This document shows positions 17,407 to 25,097 of a stretch of 64,000 bases of DNA, one piece after another. The DNA is taken from assembly GCA_963725155.1 (NCBI GenBank), contig CAVRXU010000002.1:186001-250000 (forward strand), given 5' to 3'. Position 1 is the stretch's first letter. The number at the start of each line of letters is the position of its first letter. The position numbers were made by a program, and so were the translations under genes. A model generated the notes under the pieces. That model did no database searches. It was given only the letters and a program-made list of their open reading frames with translations, and was not told the DNA's origin. This stretch comes from DATDAH01 sp963725155 (GTDB lineage: Bacteria; Actinomycetota; Acidimicrobiia; Acidimicrobiales; DATDAH01).

Positions 17407-18396
17407 TCAGGCCTTCGGCGGGGTGTCCCGGTTCACGAACGTCATGTCGACGGCCCGGTCACCGGCCGGCTCCAGGGCACCGAGGCGCGCGAGGTCGTCC
17501 GCCGTCAGCGTGACGTCCAGCGCGCCGATGTTGTCTTCGAGGTAGGTCCGGCGCTTGGTGCCCGGGATCGGCACCACGTCGTCGCCCTGGGCGTTGAGCC
17601 ACGCCAGCGCCACCTGACCCGGTGTGCACCCACGCGTCGCGGCGACGTCCTTCACGACGTCGACCAGGGCCAGGTTGTGCTCGAAGTTGCCCTCGTCGAA
17701 GCGGGGATTGGTGCGGCGGAAGTCGTTGTCGGCGAGCGCGTCGCGGTCGGTGACCGAGCCGGTGAGCATCCCCCGGCCGAGCGGGCTGAAGGGCACGAGG
17801 CCGATGCCGAGCTCGCGACAGGCCGGGACCACATCGTCCTCCAGGCCCCGGGTGAACAAGGACCACTCGCTCTGGAGTGCGGCGATGGGGTGCACCGCGG
17901 CGCCCCGGCGGACCGTGTCGGCCGACGCCTCGGAGAGGCCGAGGTGGAGGACCTTGCCCGCCGTGACCAGCTCGGCCATCGCGCCCACGGTGTCCTCGAT
18001 GGGGACGGTCAGATCCGGTCGATGCAGGTAGTAGAGGTCGATGTGGTCGACGCCGAGCCGGCCGAGCGATGCATCGCAGGCCTCGGCCACGTACGCGGGG
18101 GAGCCGTCCACGCCCCGCTGGCCATCCCGGAAGACATTGCCGAACTTGGTCGCCAGGACGACCTCGTCCCTGCGGTCGGCGATGGTGCGCCCGACCAGCT
18201 TCTCGTTCTCGGTGAGGCCGTAGACGTCGGCCGTGTCGAGGAAGGTCACGCCGAGGTCCAGAGCCCGATGGAGGGTGGCGACGGCCTCGTCCTCATCGGC
18301 CGGCCCGTAGGCGAAGTCGGTCATGCTCATGCAACCGAGGCCCTGGGCCGAGACCTCCGGCCCGTTGGTCCCGAGCGTGCGGGTGGGGAGGGTCAT
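17407..18396 (-). CDS. Aldo/keto reductase
   Basis: A 329-residue NADPH-dependent oxidoreductase with the family's catalytic set: Asp and Tyr in LDTADVYG, Lys in VVLATKFG and His in DLYYLHRPD. The cofactor-binding C-terminus contains VPIPGTKR. It belongs to the YajO/general stress protein 69-like branch; the substrate cannot be told. The ATG at 18396 has no ribosome site but a TACGGT -10 box 7 bases upstream, so the mRNA is probably leaderless. Confidence 0.9.
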   Translation of the reverse strand: MTLPTRTLGTNGPEVSAQGLGCMSMTDFAYGPADEDEAVATLHRALDLGVTFLDTADVYGLTENEKLVGRTIADRRDEVVLATKFGNVFRDGQRGVDGSPAYVAEACDASLGRLGVDHIDLYYLHRPDLTVPIEDTVGAMAELVTAGKVLHLGLSEASADTVRRGAAVHPIAALQSEWSLFTRGLEDDVVPACRELGIGLVPFSPLGRGMLTGSVTDRDALADNDFRRTNPRFDEGNFEHNLALVDVVKDVAATRGCTPGQVALAWLNAQGDDVVPIPGTKRRTYLEDNIGALDVTLTADDLARLGALEPAGDRAVDMTFVNRDTPPKA

Positions 18397-18403
18397 GACC
18401 CCG

Positions 18404-18409
18404 ACCGTA
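18404..18409 (-). promoter_or_regulatory. -10 box of leaderless promoter (aldo/keto reductase)
   Basis: TACGGT on the minus strand, 7 bases before the ATG at 18396, fits the TANNNT-N6/7-start arrangement seen at several genes here. Confidence 0.5.
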
Positions 18410-18493
18410 GGCCCTCGGCGGTCGGTCCCGTCGGCCGCCGCAGTGGACGCGAGTCGGCCGTAGGGTGCGAACCCCGACCCCCCAGGAGGTCCC

Positions 18494-19342
18494 ATGTCCG
18501 ACCCGACCACCCATGAAGCCGAGCAGATCACCGAGGCCAACGCCTCGGGGAAGACCCCGGTCATGTTCGTCCACGGCTTGTGGCTCCTGCCGAACAGCTG
18601 GGACCGCTGGCGCACCGTGTTCGAGGCGGCGGGCTTCGCCACGCTGGCCCCGGGTTGGCCCGACGACCCCGAGACGGTGGAGGAGGCCAAGGCCCATCCC
18701 GAGGTCTTCGCCCACAAGGGCGTGGGCGACATCGCCGACCACTACGAGGCCGTCACCGCCGAGCTGACGACCAAGCCCGTGATCGTCGGCCACTCGTTCG
18801 GTGGGCTGCTGACCCAGATCCTGGCCGGCCGGGGCCGTGCGGCCGTCGCCGTCGCCATCGACCCGGCTCCGTTCCGGGGCGTGCTCCCTCTGCCCATCTC
18901 GGCGCTGCGCTCCGCCAGACCCGTGTTGGGCAATCCGGCCAACCGCGGTCGGGCGGTGCCCCTGACCCTCGAGCAGTTCCGCTACGGCTTCGCCAACGAG
19001 GTGAGTGAGGAGGAGGCCAAGGAGCTGTACCGGACCTACGCCGTCCCCGGTTCGGGCGAGCCGATCTTCCAGGCTGCGGCCGCCAACTTCAACCCGTGGA
19101 GTGAGACGAAGGTGCGCTCCAAGAACCCGGAACGGGGACCGCTGCTCATCATCTCCGGCGAGAAGGACCACACCGTCCCGCCGGCCATCGCCAACGCCTC
19201 CTACAAGAAGCAGAAGCGCAACGAGGGGGTGACCGAGCTCGTGGAGATCCCGGGCCGGGGCCACTCGCTGATCATCGACCACGGCTGGCGGGAGGTCGCC
19301 GAGACCGCCCTCACCTTCGTCCAGCGCTTCGCCCAGCCTTGA
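18494..19342 (+). CDS. Alpha/beta hydrolase
   Basis: A 282-residue hydrolase with oxyanion-hole sequence FVHGLWLLP, nucleophile elbow GHSFGG, and Asp/His region GEKDHTVPP ... GRGHSLI. An AGGAGG ribosome site 5 bases before the ATG at 18494 supports the start. It is divergent from the reductase gene. The substrate is not predictable; relatives are annotated as esterases or dehalogenase-like enzymes. Confidence 0.88.
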   Translation: MSDPTTHEAEQITEANASGKTPVMFVHGLWLLPNSWDRWRTVFEAAGFATLAPGWPDDPETVEEAKAHPEVFAHKGVGDIADHYEAVTAELTTKPVIVGHSFGGLLTQILAGRGRAAVAVAIDPAPFRGVLPLPISALRSARPVLGNPANRGRAVPLTLEQFRYGFANEVSEEEAKELYRTYAVPGSGEPIFQAAAANFNPWSETKVRSKNPERGPLLIISGEKDHTVPPAIANASYKKQKRNEGVTELVEIPGRGHSLIIDHGWREVAETALTFVQRFAQP

Positions 19343-19364
19343 CAGCGGGGTCGATCCGTTGTAA

Positions 19365-19396
19365 ATAACCAGCTAGTTATGCAACTGACTGGTTAT
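19365..19396. promoter_or_regulatory. Palindromic operator centred on the arsR-type start codon
   Basis: Arms ATAACCAGCTAGTT and AACTGACTGGTTAT flank ATGC, whose first three bases are the start codon of the regulator. The arms match at 12 of 14 positions. A self-binding site for the ArsR-family repressor is the simplest reading. Confidence 0.65.
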
Positions 19397-19744
19397 CAAG
19401 AGCTGACCCCGGACGAGTTGGACAGCACGTTCGCCGCCCTGGCCGATCCGACCCGTCGGGCCATCCTGGCCCGGCTGGCCGGTGGCGAGGCCACGGTGAC
19501 CGAACTGACCCGGCCGTTCGCCATGAGCCAGCCCGCCATCTCCAAGCACCTCAAGGTGCTGGAGCGGGCCGGACTGGTGTCCCGCCGCCGGGACGCCCAG
19601 CGGCGGCCCTGCCGCCTCGAGGCGGCCCGCCTGAAGGCGGCCACTGACTGGCTGGAGGAGTACCGCCGGCACTGGGAGGGGAGCTTCCAGCGCCTCGATG
19701 CCCTGCTCGACGAACTGCAGACCGAAGGAGAGGACCCGTCATGA
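19379..19744 (+). CDS. ArsR-family winged-helix transcriptional regulator
   Basis: 121 residues. The HTH is TVTELTRPFAMSQPAISKHLKVLERAGLV, preceded by the ADPTRRAILARLAGG helix. It lacks the CxC metal motif, as in the branch that partners SRPBCC genes. The next gene, overlapping by 4 bases, is such a protein. The start codon lies in the middle of a 32-bp palindrome, suggesting autorepression by blocking the promoter or start region. Confidence 0.9.
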   Translation: MQLTGYQELTPDELDSTFAALADPTRRAILARLAGGEATVTELTRPFAMSQPAISKHLKVLERAGLVSRRRDAQRRPCRLEAARLKAATDWLEEYRRHWEGSFQRLDALLDELQTEGEDPS

Positions 19745-20781
19745 CCGACTTCGCCACCCTCGAGGTGAGTACCCCGTCGGACACCGAGATCGTGATGACC
19801 CGCAGCTTTGCCGCCCCCCGCCAGGTCGTCTTCGACGCCTGGACCCGGCCCGAGCTCCTGAAGCGCTGGTACAACCCGCTGCCCTGGCAGCTGGTCGAGT
19901 GCGACATCGACCTTCGGGTCGGCGGGACCTGGCGGTTCCGGTCCGAGGGCCCGGACGGAGCGTCCATGGTCCAGGGTGGCGTCTACCGCGAGATCGAGCC
20001 GCCCGAGCGCCTCGTGTCCACCGAATGGATGAACGAGGAGCCCGAGGACGAGGCTGACACGGTCGTCAACACCTACCTCCTGACCGAGGAGGCCGGCAGG
20101 ACGATCCTGACGATCACGATGGCCTGCCCGTCCCGGGAGGTCCGGGACATGATCGCGGCCACGGGGATGGCCGAAGGGGTGGAGGGGAGCTACCAGCGCC
20201 TGGACGCGTTGGTCGACACCGCGGCGCTGGCCGATCGCTACCGCTCGGTGGCGGCCGACTTCTCGGCCATCGTCGACGGGGCGCCGGTCGACGGCTGGTC
20301 GAACCCGTCGCCCTGTGAGGGATGGGCAGCCCGGGACGTGGTCCGCCACATGGTGGACATGCACAGCTTCCTGCTCGGCCTGATCGACCGCTCGCTGCCC
20401 GCGGACGCCCCGTCGGTCGATGACGACCCGGTCGCTGCGTGGGCCGTCGCCCGGGACACGGCGCAGGCGGTGCTGGACGACCAGACGACGGCCCTCCAGC
20501 TCCACGAGCCCCACCGCCACCTCGGGGAGGGTCCCTGGGCCCCGGCGTTCGACATGGTGATCACCAGTGACCTGCGCCTCCACAGCTGGGACCTGGCCCG
20601 GTCCTTCGACCAGGACTTCCGCTTCGACGCCGGGGAGCTGGAGGGTTGGGCCGAGGGCTTCGCCCAGATGCCCCCCGAAGCGATCCGCCAGCCGGAGGTC
20701 TTCGGTCCCGAGCTCACCCCACCCGACGGCGCCGACGAGCAGACCAAGCTCCTCGCCTTCCTCGGCCGCCAGGCCTGGTAG
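19741..20781 (+). CDS. SRPBCC (AHSA1) domain fused to TIGR03086/mycothiol-type DinB domain
   Basis: 346 residues with two domains. Residues 1 to about 150 are an AHSA1-like SRPBCC fold (RSFAAPRQVVFDAWTRPELLKRWY; GGTWRFRSEGPDG). Residues about 160-346 are a TIGR03086 protein (WSNPSPCEGWAARDVVRHMVDMH; DLRLHSWDLARSF), a family related to mycothiol-dependent isomerases with His metal ligands. The two are usually separate genes. It overlaps the regulator by ATGA and is presumably controlled by it. Confidence 0.85.
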   Translation: MTDFATLEVSTPSDTEIVMTRSFAAPRQVVFDAWTRPELLKRWYNPLPWQLVECDIDLRVGGTWRFRSEGPDGASMVQGGVYREIEPPERLVSTEWMNEEPEDEADTVVNTYLLTEEAGRTILTITMACPSREVRDMIAATGMAEGVEGSYQRLDALVDTAALADRYRSVAADFSAIVDGAPVDGWSNPSPCEGWAARDVVRHMVDMHSFLLGLIDRSLPADAPSVDDDPVAAWAVARDTAQAVLDDQTTALQLHEPHRHLGEGPWAPAFDMVITSDLRLHSWDLARSFDQDFRFDAGELEGWAEGFAQMPPEAIRQPEVFGPELTPPDGADEQTKLLAFLGRQAW

Positions 20782-20811
20782 TCCCCGACGGGGCCGTGCT
20801 GTGACGATCGA

Positions 20812-21285
20812 CTAGCGGCCGGTCCGACCGTCGAGGAGCTCGCGCAGGATGTCGGCGTGGCCGGCATGGCGGGCCGTCTCCTCCAGCAGGTGCATCAGGA
20901 TCCAGCGGAGGTCGACGGGCGGCTCGCCGCCCGTGATCCGGCACGGCTGGTCGAGGGTCGGAGCGGCGTCGATGATGGTGCCGACCTGGCCCCACATCGA
21001 CCGGTAGCCGTCGACGACCCCGGCGAGGGTGTCGGCAGGCTGGACCGTGTCGTCGAGGATCTCGTCGACCCCGTCGAAGCGGTGCACGAGCCAGATGTGC
21101 TCGGCCCTGGTCAGGTGCTTCACCAGCCACAGCAGGGTCGTGTCGCTGTCGACGAACCGGTGCCGAGCCTGCTCGTCGGAGACGCCGTCGACCTTCCGCA
21201 CCACCGAGTCCCGCTGGTACTGCAGGAGGGCCAGCAGTGTCTCCCGCTCACCGGCCTGGGGACGAGGCGGCTTCCTGTCGGCCAT
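20812..21285 (-). CDS. DinB family (DUF664, mycothiol transferase-like) protein
   Basis: 157 residues starting MADRKPPRPQAGERETLL. The metal ligands of the fold can be placed at WLVKHLTRAEHIWL and LLEETARHAGHADILRELLDG, the usual ending of DUF664 proteins. Actinobacterial members act with mycothiol. The ATG at 21285 follows a TACGCT -10 box by 7 bases, so the transcript is probably leaderless and longer upstream starts are unlikely. Confidence 0.88.
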   Translation of the reverse strand: MADRKPPRPQAGERETLLALLQYQRDSVVRKVDGVSDEQARHRFVDSDTTLLWLVKHLTRAEHIWLVHRFDGVDEILDDTVQPADTLAGVVDGYRSMWGQVGTIIDAAPTLDQPCRITGGEPPVDLRWILMHLLEETARHAGHADILRELLDGRTGR

Positions 21286-21292
21286 GGCGCGG

Positions 21293-21298
21293 AGCGTA
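21293..21298 (-). promoter_or_regulatory. -10 box of leaderless promoter (DinB gene)
   Basis: TACGCT lies 7 bases before the ATG at 21285 on the minus strand, with no ribosome-site sequence between. Confidence 0.5.
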
Positions 21299-21385
21299 GG
21301 GCTGGGGCGCGCGGCTTGACGGCCGCCGTCCTGGGTAGGACGCCCACAGGGCTCGGGCGGGCCAGGAGCGATACTCGGAGAGGAC

Positions 21386-21736
21386 ATGGCAACGACGGGG
21401 AGCGGCGACGCCGACGACCTTTACATGGTGGTCGGCACGAGCGAAGTCCACGCCGGCACGATCGACGAGTTCCGCGTCGAGCTCGACGCGGCCGTGGAGC
21501 GGTATCGAGCCGTGCGAGCCCGCAACCAACGATCGGTCAAGGGACCGCTGGTGGTGGACTTGGGCTGGGTGACCTACTTCGACAACGCCGGAGTCGACCT
21601 CCTCGTCGAGGTCCACGACGCTCTCCTGCGTGAGGGGGCCGCATTGCGCCCCGTCAACGCCGCCGGCGCCGTGCGCCGGGTACTCGAGGACACCCACCGG
21701 TGGGGCGCCGTGCACGGCTCCGATCCCATCCGCTGA
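21386..21736 (+). CDS. STAS domain protein lacking the usual phosphorylated serine
   Basis: 116 residues with a STAS fold: GPLVVDLGWVTYFDNAGVDLLVEVHDALLREGAALRP. Anti-sigma factor antagonists normally have D-S-S/A-G in the loop; here it is D-N-A-G, so control by phosphorylation is unlikely. No anti-sigma factor or sigma factor gene is adjacent. A GAGAGGA ribosome site precedes the ATG at 21386. Confidence 0.75.
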   Translation: MATTGSGDADDLYMVVGTSEVHAGTIDEFRVELDAAVERYRAVRARNQRSVKGPLVVDLGWVTYFDNAGVDLLVEVHDALLREGAALRPVNAAGAVRRVLEDTHRWGAVHGSDPIR

Positions 21737-21751
21737 CGAGGTAGAAGGCGG

Positions 21752-22195
21752 TCATTGCAGGAGGTAGGCGATCTCCGTCTCGAGGTCCTGAGGGTCCTCC
21801 TGCCAGTCGCCGTAGATCTCCCAGCGCGTGCGGGTCAGCGAATGGCCATGGGTGGCGCACCAGGCGTGCACCGCCTCGTGCGCGGCACCGAGGCCGTCGT
21901 AGGAACCGCGGTGGACCGTGGTGGCAACTCGGCCCGCTGGGAGCTCCGAGGGTGTCACTCGACCCGAAGCGACGAACGGACCGTCGACCTGGACGCCGAC
22001 CTCCACGTTGGGGACGTCGTCGAGGTACAGCATGACGTTGTGGCCGGTCTGGGTCGTCCCACCGGCCCGGATGAAGGCGTAGACCTCGTCGAGGAGGGCA
22101 CCCCACAGCGAGGGGAACTCGTCCCATGTCGTCGCCTGCGCAACTACGGCCGTCGGGCACGCTTCGGCGGTTCCCACCGTGATCACGTAGTCCAT
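21752..22195 (-). CDS. GyrI-like small-molecule binding domain protein
   Basis: 147 residues with the two-repeat GyrI/SOUL-like pattern (TAVVAQATTWDEFPSLWGALLDEVYAFI; GRVATTVHRGSYDGLGAAHEAVHAW; WEIYGDW). These domains bind hydrophobic small molecules and occur alone or fused to regulators. The ATG at 22195 opens the first strand. It may be co-transcribed with the NTF2-like gene upstream (46-base gap). Confidence 0.8.
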   Translation of the reverse strand: MDYVITVGTAEACPTAVVAQATTWDEFPSLWGALLDEVYAFIRAGGTTQTGHNVMLYLDDVPNVEVGVQVDGPFVASGRVTPSELPAGRVATTVHRGSYDGLGAAHEAVHAWCATHGHSLTRTRWEIYGDWQEDPQDLETEIAYLLQ

Positions 22196-22241
22196 GCCTG
22201 TCCATTCCCCGGTGTGGTGGGCGAACCTCAGCCCTGGACCT

Positions 22242-22607
22242 TCAGGTCGAGCGCCGGTAGCCGGAGCACACGACCCGCATCCACGAGATCCGGCCGGCGT
22301 CCTCTTCGTAGTAGGCCTGCTGCTCGACCAGGAACTCGCCGTCGGCGTTGTCGACCCGGAGCAGGTAGCCGACCCGCTCACTGTCGGGGAGGACGCCGGT
22401 CTGCACGTCGACCACGTCGCGGATGTGGTCGCTGTCCTCGAACCACGCGCCGAGGATGATGTCGTCGACGACGGTGTCGGCGTCGGTGGCCTCCCAGAAC
22501 CGTCCCGGCGTCAGCCCCTTGAAGTCGACGTCGGGGGCGAGTACGGCCCGCAGCTGGTCGCCGGACCGGGCGGACAGCGCGGCCACGAAGTCCTCACCGA
22601 GGGTCAC
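22242..22607 (-). CDS. NTF2/SnoaL-like fold protein
   Basis: 121 residues: an N-terminal helix (GEDFVAALSARSGDQLRAVLAPDVDFKGLTP) followed by a curved sheet, typical of SnoaL-like proteins. The GTG at 22607 starts just before the first helix. An upstream TTG at 22673 is possible but would add a Pro-rich leader overlapping the divergent gene's start region. Function unknown. Confidence 0.7.
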   Translation of the reverse strand: MTLGEDFVAALSARSGDQLRAVLAPDVDFKGLTPGRFWEATDADTVVDDIILGAWFEDSDHIRDVVDVQTGVLPDSERVGYLLRVDNADGEFLVEQQAYYEEDAGRISWMRVVCSGYRRST

Positions 22608-22684
22608 CGCCGAAACGTAGCCTGGAGTGGCTGGCTCACGTGCGGGAGGGGTTGGAGGTACCGGGTCGGACAAGGAGGTACGTG

Positions 22685-23398
22685 ATGCGCTTCCGGGACC
22701 GGACCGAGGGCGGCAGGCGGCTGGCGGCAGAGCTCCAGGACCTCGACCTGGTCGAACCGGTGGTGCTGGCGCTGCCCCGCGGCGGCGTGCCCGTCGCCTT
22801 CGAGATCGCCGAGGCCCTGGACGCGCCGCTCGACGTGTTCGTCACCCGCAAGGTCGGCGCGCCCGGTCAAGCCGAGCTCGGCATCGGCGCCATCGCCGAA
22901 GGGGGCGGCACCGTTGCCAACCGCACGGCGCTGCAGGCGTTGGGCCTGTCGCCCGACCAGTTCGAGCGCCTCGTCGCGCCCGAGCGAGAGGAGCTGGAGC
23001 GGCGGGTGCGTCGGTACCGGGGCGACCGACCCTTGCCCGACCTCGAGGGCCGTGACGTCGTCCTCGTCGACGACGGGCTCGCCACCGGCGTCACCGCCGA
23101 GGCGGCATTGCGTGCCCTCCGCTCGCTGGAGCCCCGGCGCCTGGTCCTCGCCGTCCCGGTGTGCGCCCGTAGCTCCGCCGATCGGCTGCGGGCGCTCGCC
23201 GACGTGGTCGTGTTCCTCCAAACCCCCGCGGAGTTCTGGGCTGTCGGCCAGTGGTACGAGAACTTCGGCCAGACCACCGACGACGAGGTGCTCGACCTGC
23301 TCGCCCGCGCCAGCGCCTCGGCCCGGAGCGCAGACAGATCCTCCAACAGGGCCTCGAGGGTCCGCAGCATCGTCAAGCGTTCGCCTTCGCCGCCATGA
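22685..23398 (+). CDS. Phosphoribosyltransferase family protein
   Basis: 237 residues with the PRPP-binding loop VVLVDDGLATGVTAEAA and the N-terminal pattern VLALPRGGVPVAFEIA. Proteins of this type are orphan PRTases, often near stress genes; their base substrate is unknown. AAGGAGGT lies 6 bases before the ATG at 22685, which decides the start over an in-frame GTG at 22640. Nothing is seen in the 165 bases after it. Confidence 0.85.
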   Translation: MRFRDRTEGGRRLAAELQDLDLVEPVVLALPRGGVPVAFEIAEALDAPLDVFVTRKVGAPGQAELGIGAIAEGGGTVANRTALQALGLSPDQFERLVAPEREELERRVRRYRGDRPLPDLEGRDVVLVDDGLATGVTAEAALRALRSLEPRRLVLAVPVCARSSADRLRALADVVVFLQTPAEFWAVGQWYENFGQTTDDEVLDLLARASASARSADRSSNRASRVRSIVKRSPSPP

Positions 23399-23563
23399 AC
23401 ATCATCGCGCGCGGCAGGGGGCTTGCCGCAAACGACCCAAACGTGCTGACCATGAGTCGTCCGCTGAGCCGATCACGGCCGGAACCTCTGGAGCCAGGAG
23501 TCGTGGAATGCGTGTGTTGCCTTCAGCAGATTGGTCGATCTCGGCACTTGCCATGGAGCAGCG

Positions 23564-25027
23564 ATGACCGAGCATGCGGTGGTCATCGCAGGAGGCGGCC
23601 CGACCGGGCTCATGTTGGCGGGCGAGCTGGCGTTGGCGGGGGTCGACGTCGCCATCGTCGAGCGAAGGCCCGACCAATCCGTCGACAGATCCCGAGCCGG
23701 TGGGCTGCTCGCCCGCACCATCGAGGTGCTCGATCAGCGGGGCATCGCGGACCGGTTCCTCGACGCGGGGTACACCGTGCCGGCACACGGGTACGCCGGG
23801 ATCCCCTTGGACCTGAGCGACTTCCCCACCCGTCACAACTACACGCTCGCGCTGTGGCAGAGCCGCATCGAGCCCCTCATGGCGGACTGGGTCGGCGAGC
23901 TCGGGGTCCCGATCCTGCGCAGCCGCGAGGTGGTGGGCTTCGCCCAGGACGAGACCGGCGTCGCGGTCGAGGTGTCCGACGACTCAGCGCTCCGGGCGGA
24001 GTACCTCGTTGGCTGCGACGGAGGACGCAGCCTGGTCCGCAAGACGGCCGGCATCGACTTCCCCGGGCTGGATCCCTCGAGCAGCGCGATCATCGCCCAG
24101 GTCCAGATGGACGAGGAGCCGGCGATCGGCATGCGCCCCGAGGGTGGTGGCATCGGTCCCGTCAACCCGGAGGGGGGAGGGCCGTACGGGGTCGTGCTCA
24201 TGGAACGGCCTGCCGAGGAAGGCACCGAGCCCACCCTGCAGGATCTCCGCGAGGCCCTCATCCGGATCTACGGCACGGACTACGGCGTGCACAGCCCGAT
24301 CTGGATCTCCCGGTTCACCGACATCTCCCGCCAGGCCGCGGCCTACCGCGAGGGTCGGGTGCTGCTCGCGGGTGACGCCGCCCATGTGCATCCCCCACAC
24401 GGCGGCCAAGGCCTCAACACCGGCGTGCAGGATGCGGTGAACCTGGGATGGAAGCTGGCCCAGGTGGTCAAGGGGACGTCACCCGACAGCCTCCTGGACA
24501 CCTACCACGCCGAACGGCATCCGGTCGGCGCCCGGGTGCTGCACAACACCAGTGCGCAGGTCGCGCTCGGCGGCCCCGATGAGCGTCACCAGGCCCTCCG
24601 CGACACCATGACCGAACTGCTGAGCATGGACGAGCCCCGCCGGCGCATCGCCGCGGAGCTCTGCGCGCTCGACATCCACTACGACCTCGGCGAGGGCCAC
24701 CCGCTGCTCGGGCGGCGCATGCCCGACCTCGACCTCCACACCGCGGACGGTCCCACGCGCGTCTTCACCCTGCTGCACGACGCCCGCCCCGTGCTCCTCG
24801 TCCTCGGTGAAACTGGCGGCTTCGACATCACGCCCTGGGCGGATCGGGTCCGGTTGGTCGACGCCGGGTACGACGGCGTGTGGGAGCTCCCGGTCCTCGG
24901 CGAGGTCGCAGCGCCCCCGGCCGTGGTGATCCGACCCGACGGACATGTCGCCTGGGCAGGAGACCTCACGGACCCGGAGCTGCCGCAGGCACTGGCGACC
25001 TGGTTCGGAGCGGCCACTCCGGCTTAG
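23564..25027 (+). CDS. FAD-dependent monooxygenase (PheA/TfdB class)
   Basis: 487 residues. The dinucleotide motif is VVIAGGGPTGLMLAGELALAG, the DG motif is LVGCDGGRSLVRK, and the FAD ribityl motif is VLLAGDAAHVHPPHGGQGLNTG. A thioredoxin-like C-terminal part follows. It belongs to aromatic hydroxylases such as rifampicin, tetracycline or phenol monooxygenases; resistance or catabolic roles cannot be separated. It stands alone, without dioxygenase partners. Confidence 0.88.
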   Translation: MTEHAVVIAGGGPTGLMLAGELALAGVDVAIVERRPDQSVDRSRAGGLLARTIEVLDQRGIADRFLDAGYTVPAHGYAGIPLDLSDFPTRHNYTLALWQSRIEPLMADWVGELGVPILRSREVVGFAQDETGVAVEVSDDSALRAEYLVGCDGGRSLVRKTAGIDFPGLDPSSSAIIAQVQMDEEPAIGMRPEGGGIGPVNPEGGGPYGVVLMERPAEEGTEPTLQDLREALIRIYGTDYGVHSPIWISRFTDISRQAAAYREGRVLLAGDAAHVHPPHGGQGLNTGVQDAVNLGWKLAQVVKGTSPDSLLDTYHAERHPVGARVLHNTSAQVALGGPDERHQALRDTMTELLSMDEPRRRIAAELCALDIHYDLGEGHPLLGRRMPDLDLHTADGPTRVFTLLHDARPVLLVLGETGGFDITPWADRVRLVDAGYDGVWELPVLGEVAAPPAVVIRPDGHVAWAGDLTDPELPQALATWFGAATPA

Positions 25028-25046
25028 ACCCGACAGATCGAAATAC

Positions 25047-25076
25047 TTGACTATTCCGGTCGTATTTTGATGAAAT
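25047..25076 (+). promoter_or_regulatory. Putative promoter of the sulfatase gene
   Basis: TTGACT (25047-25052) and TGAAAT (25071-25076), 18 bases apart, in a locally AT-rich stretch 22 bases before the ATG. A near-perfect inverted repeat (CGAAATAC at 25039, GTATTTTG at 25062) overlaps it and could be an operator. Confidence 0.4.
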
Positions 25077-25097
25077 CGCGGATAGACCCTCCCGACC

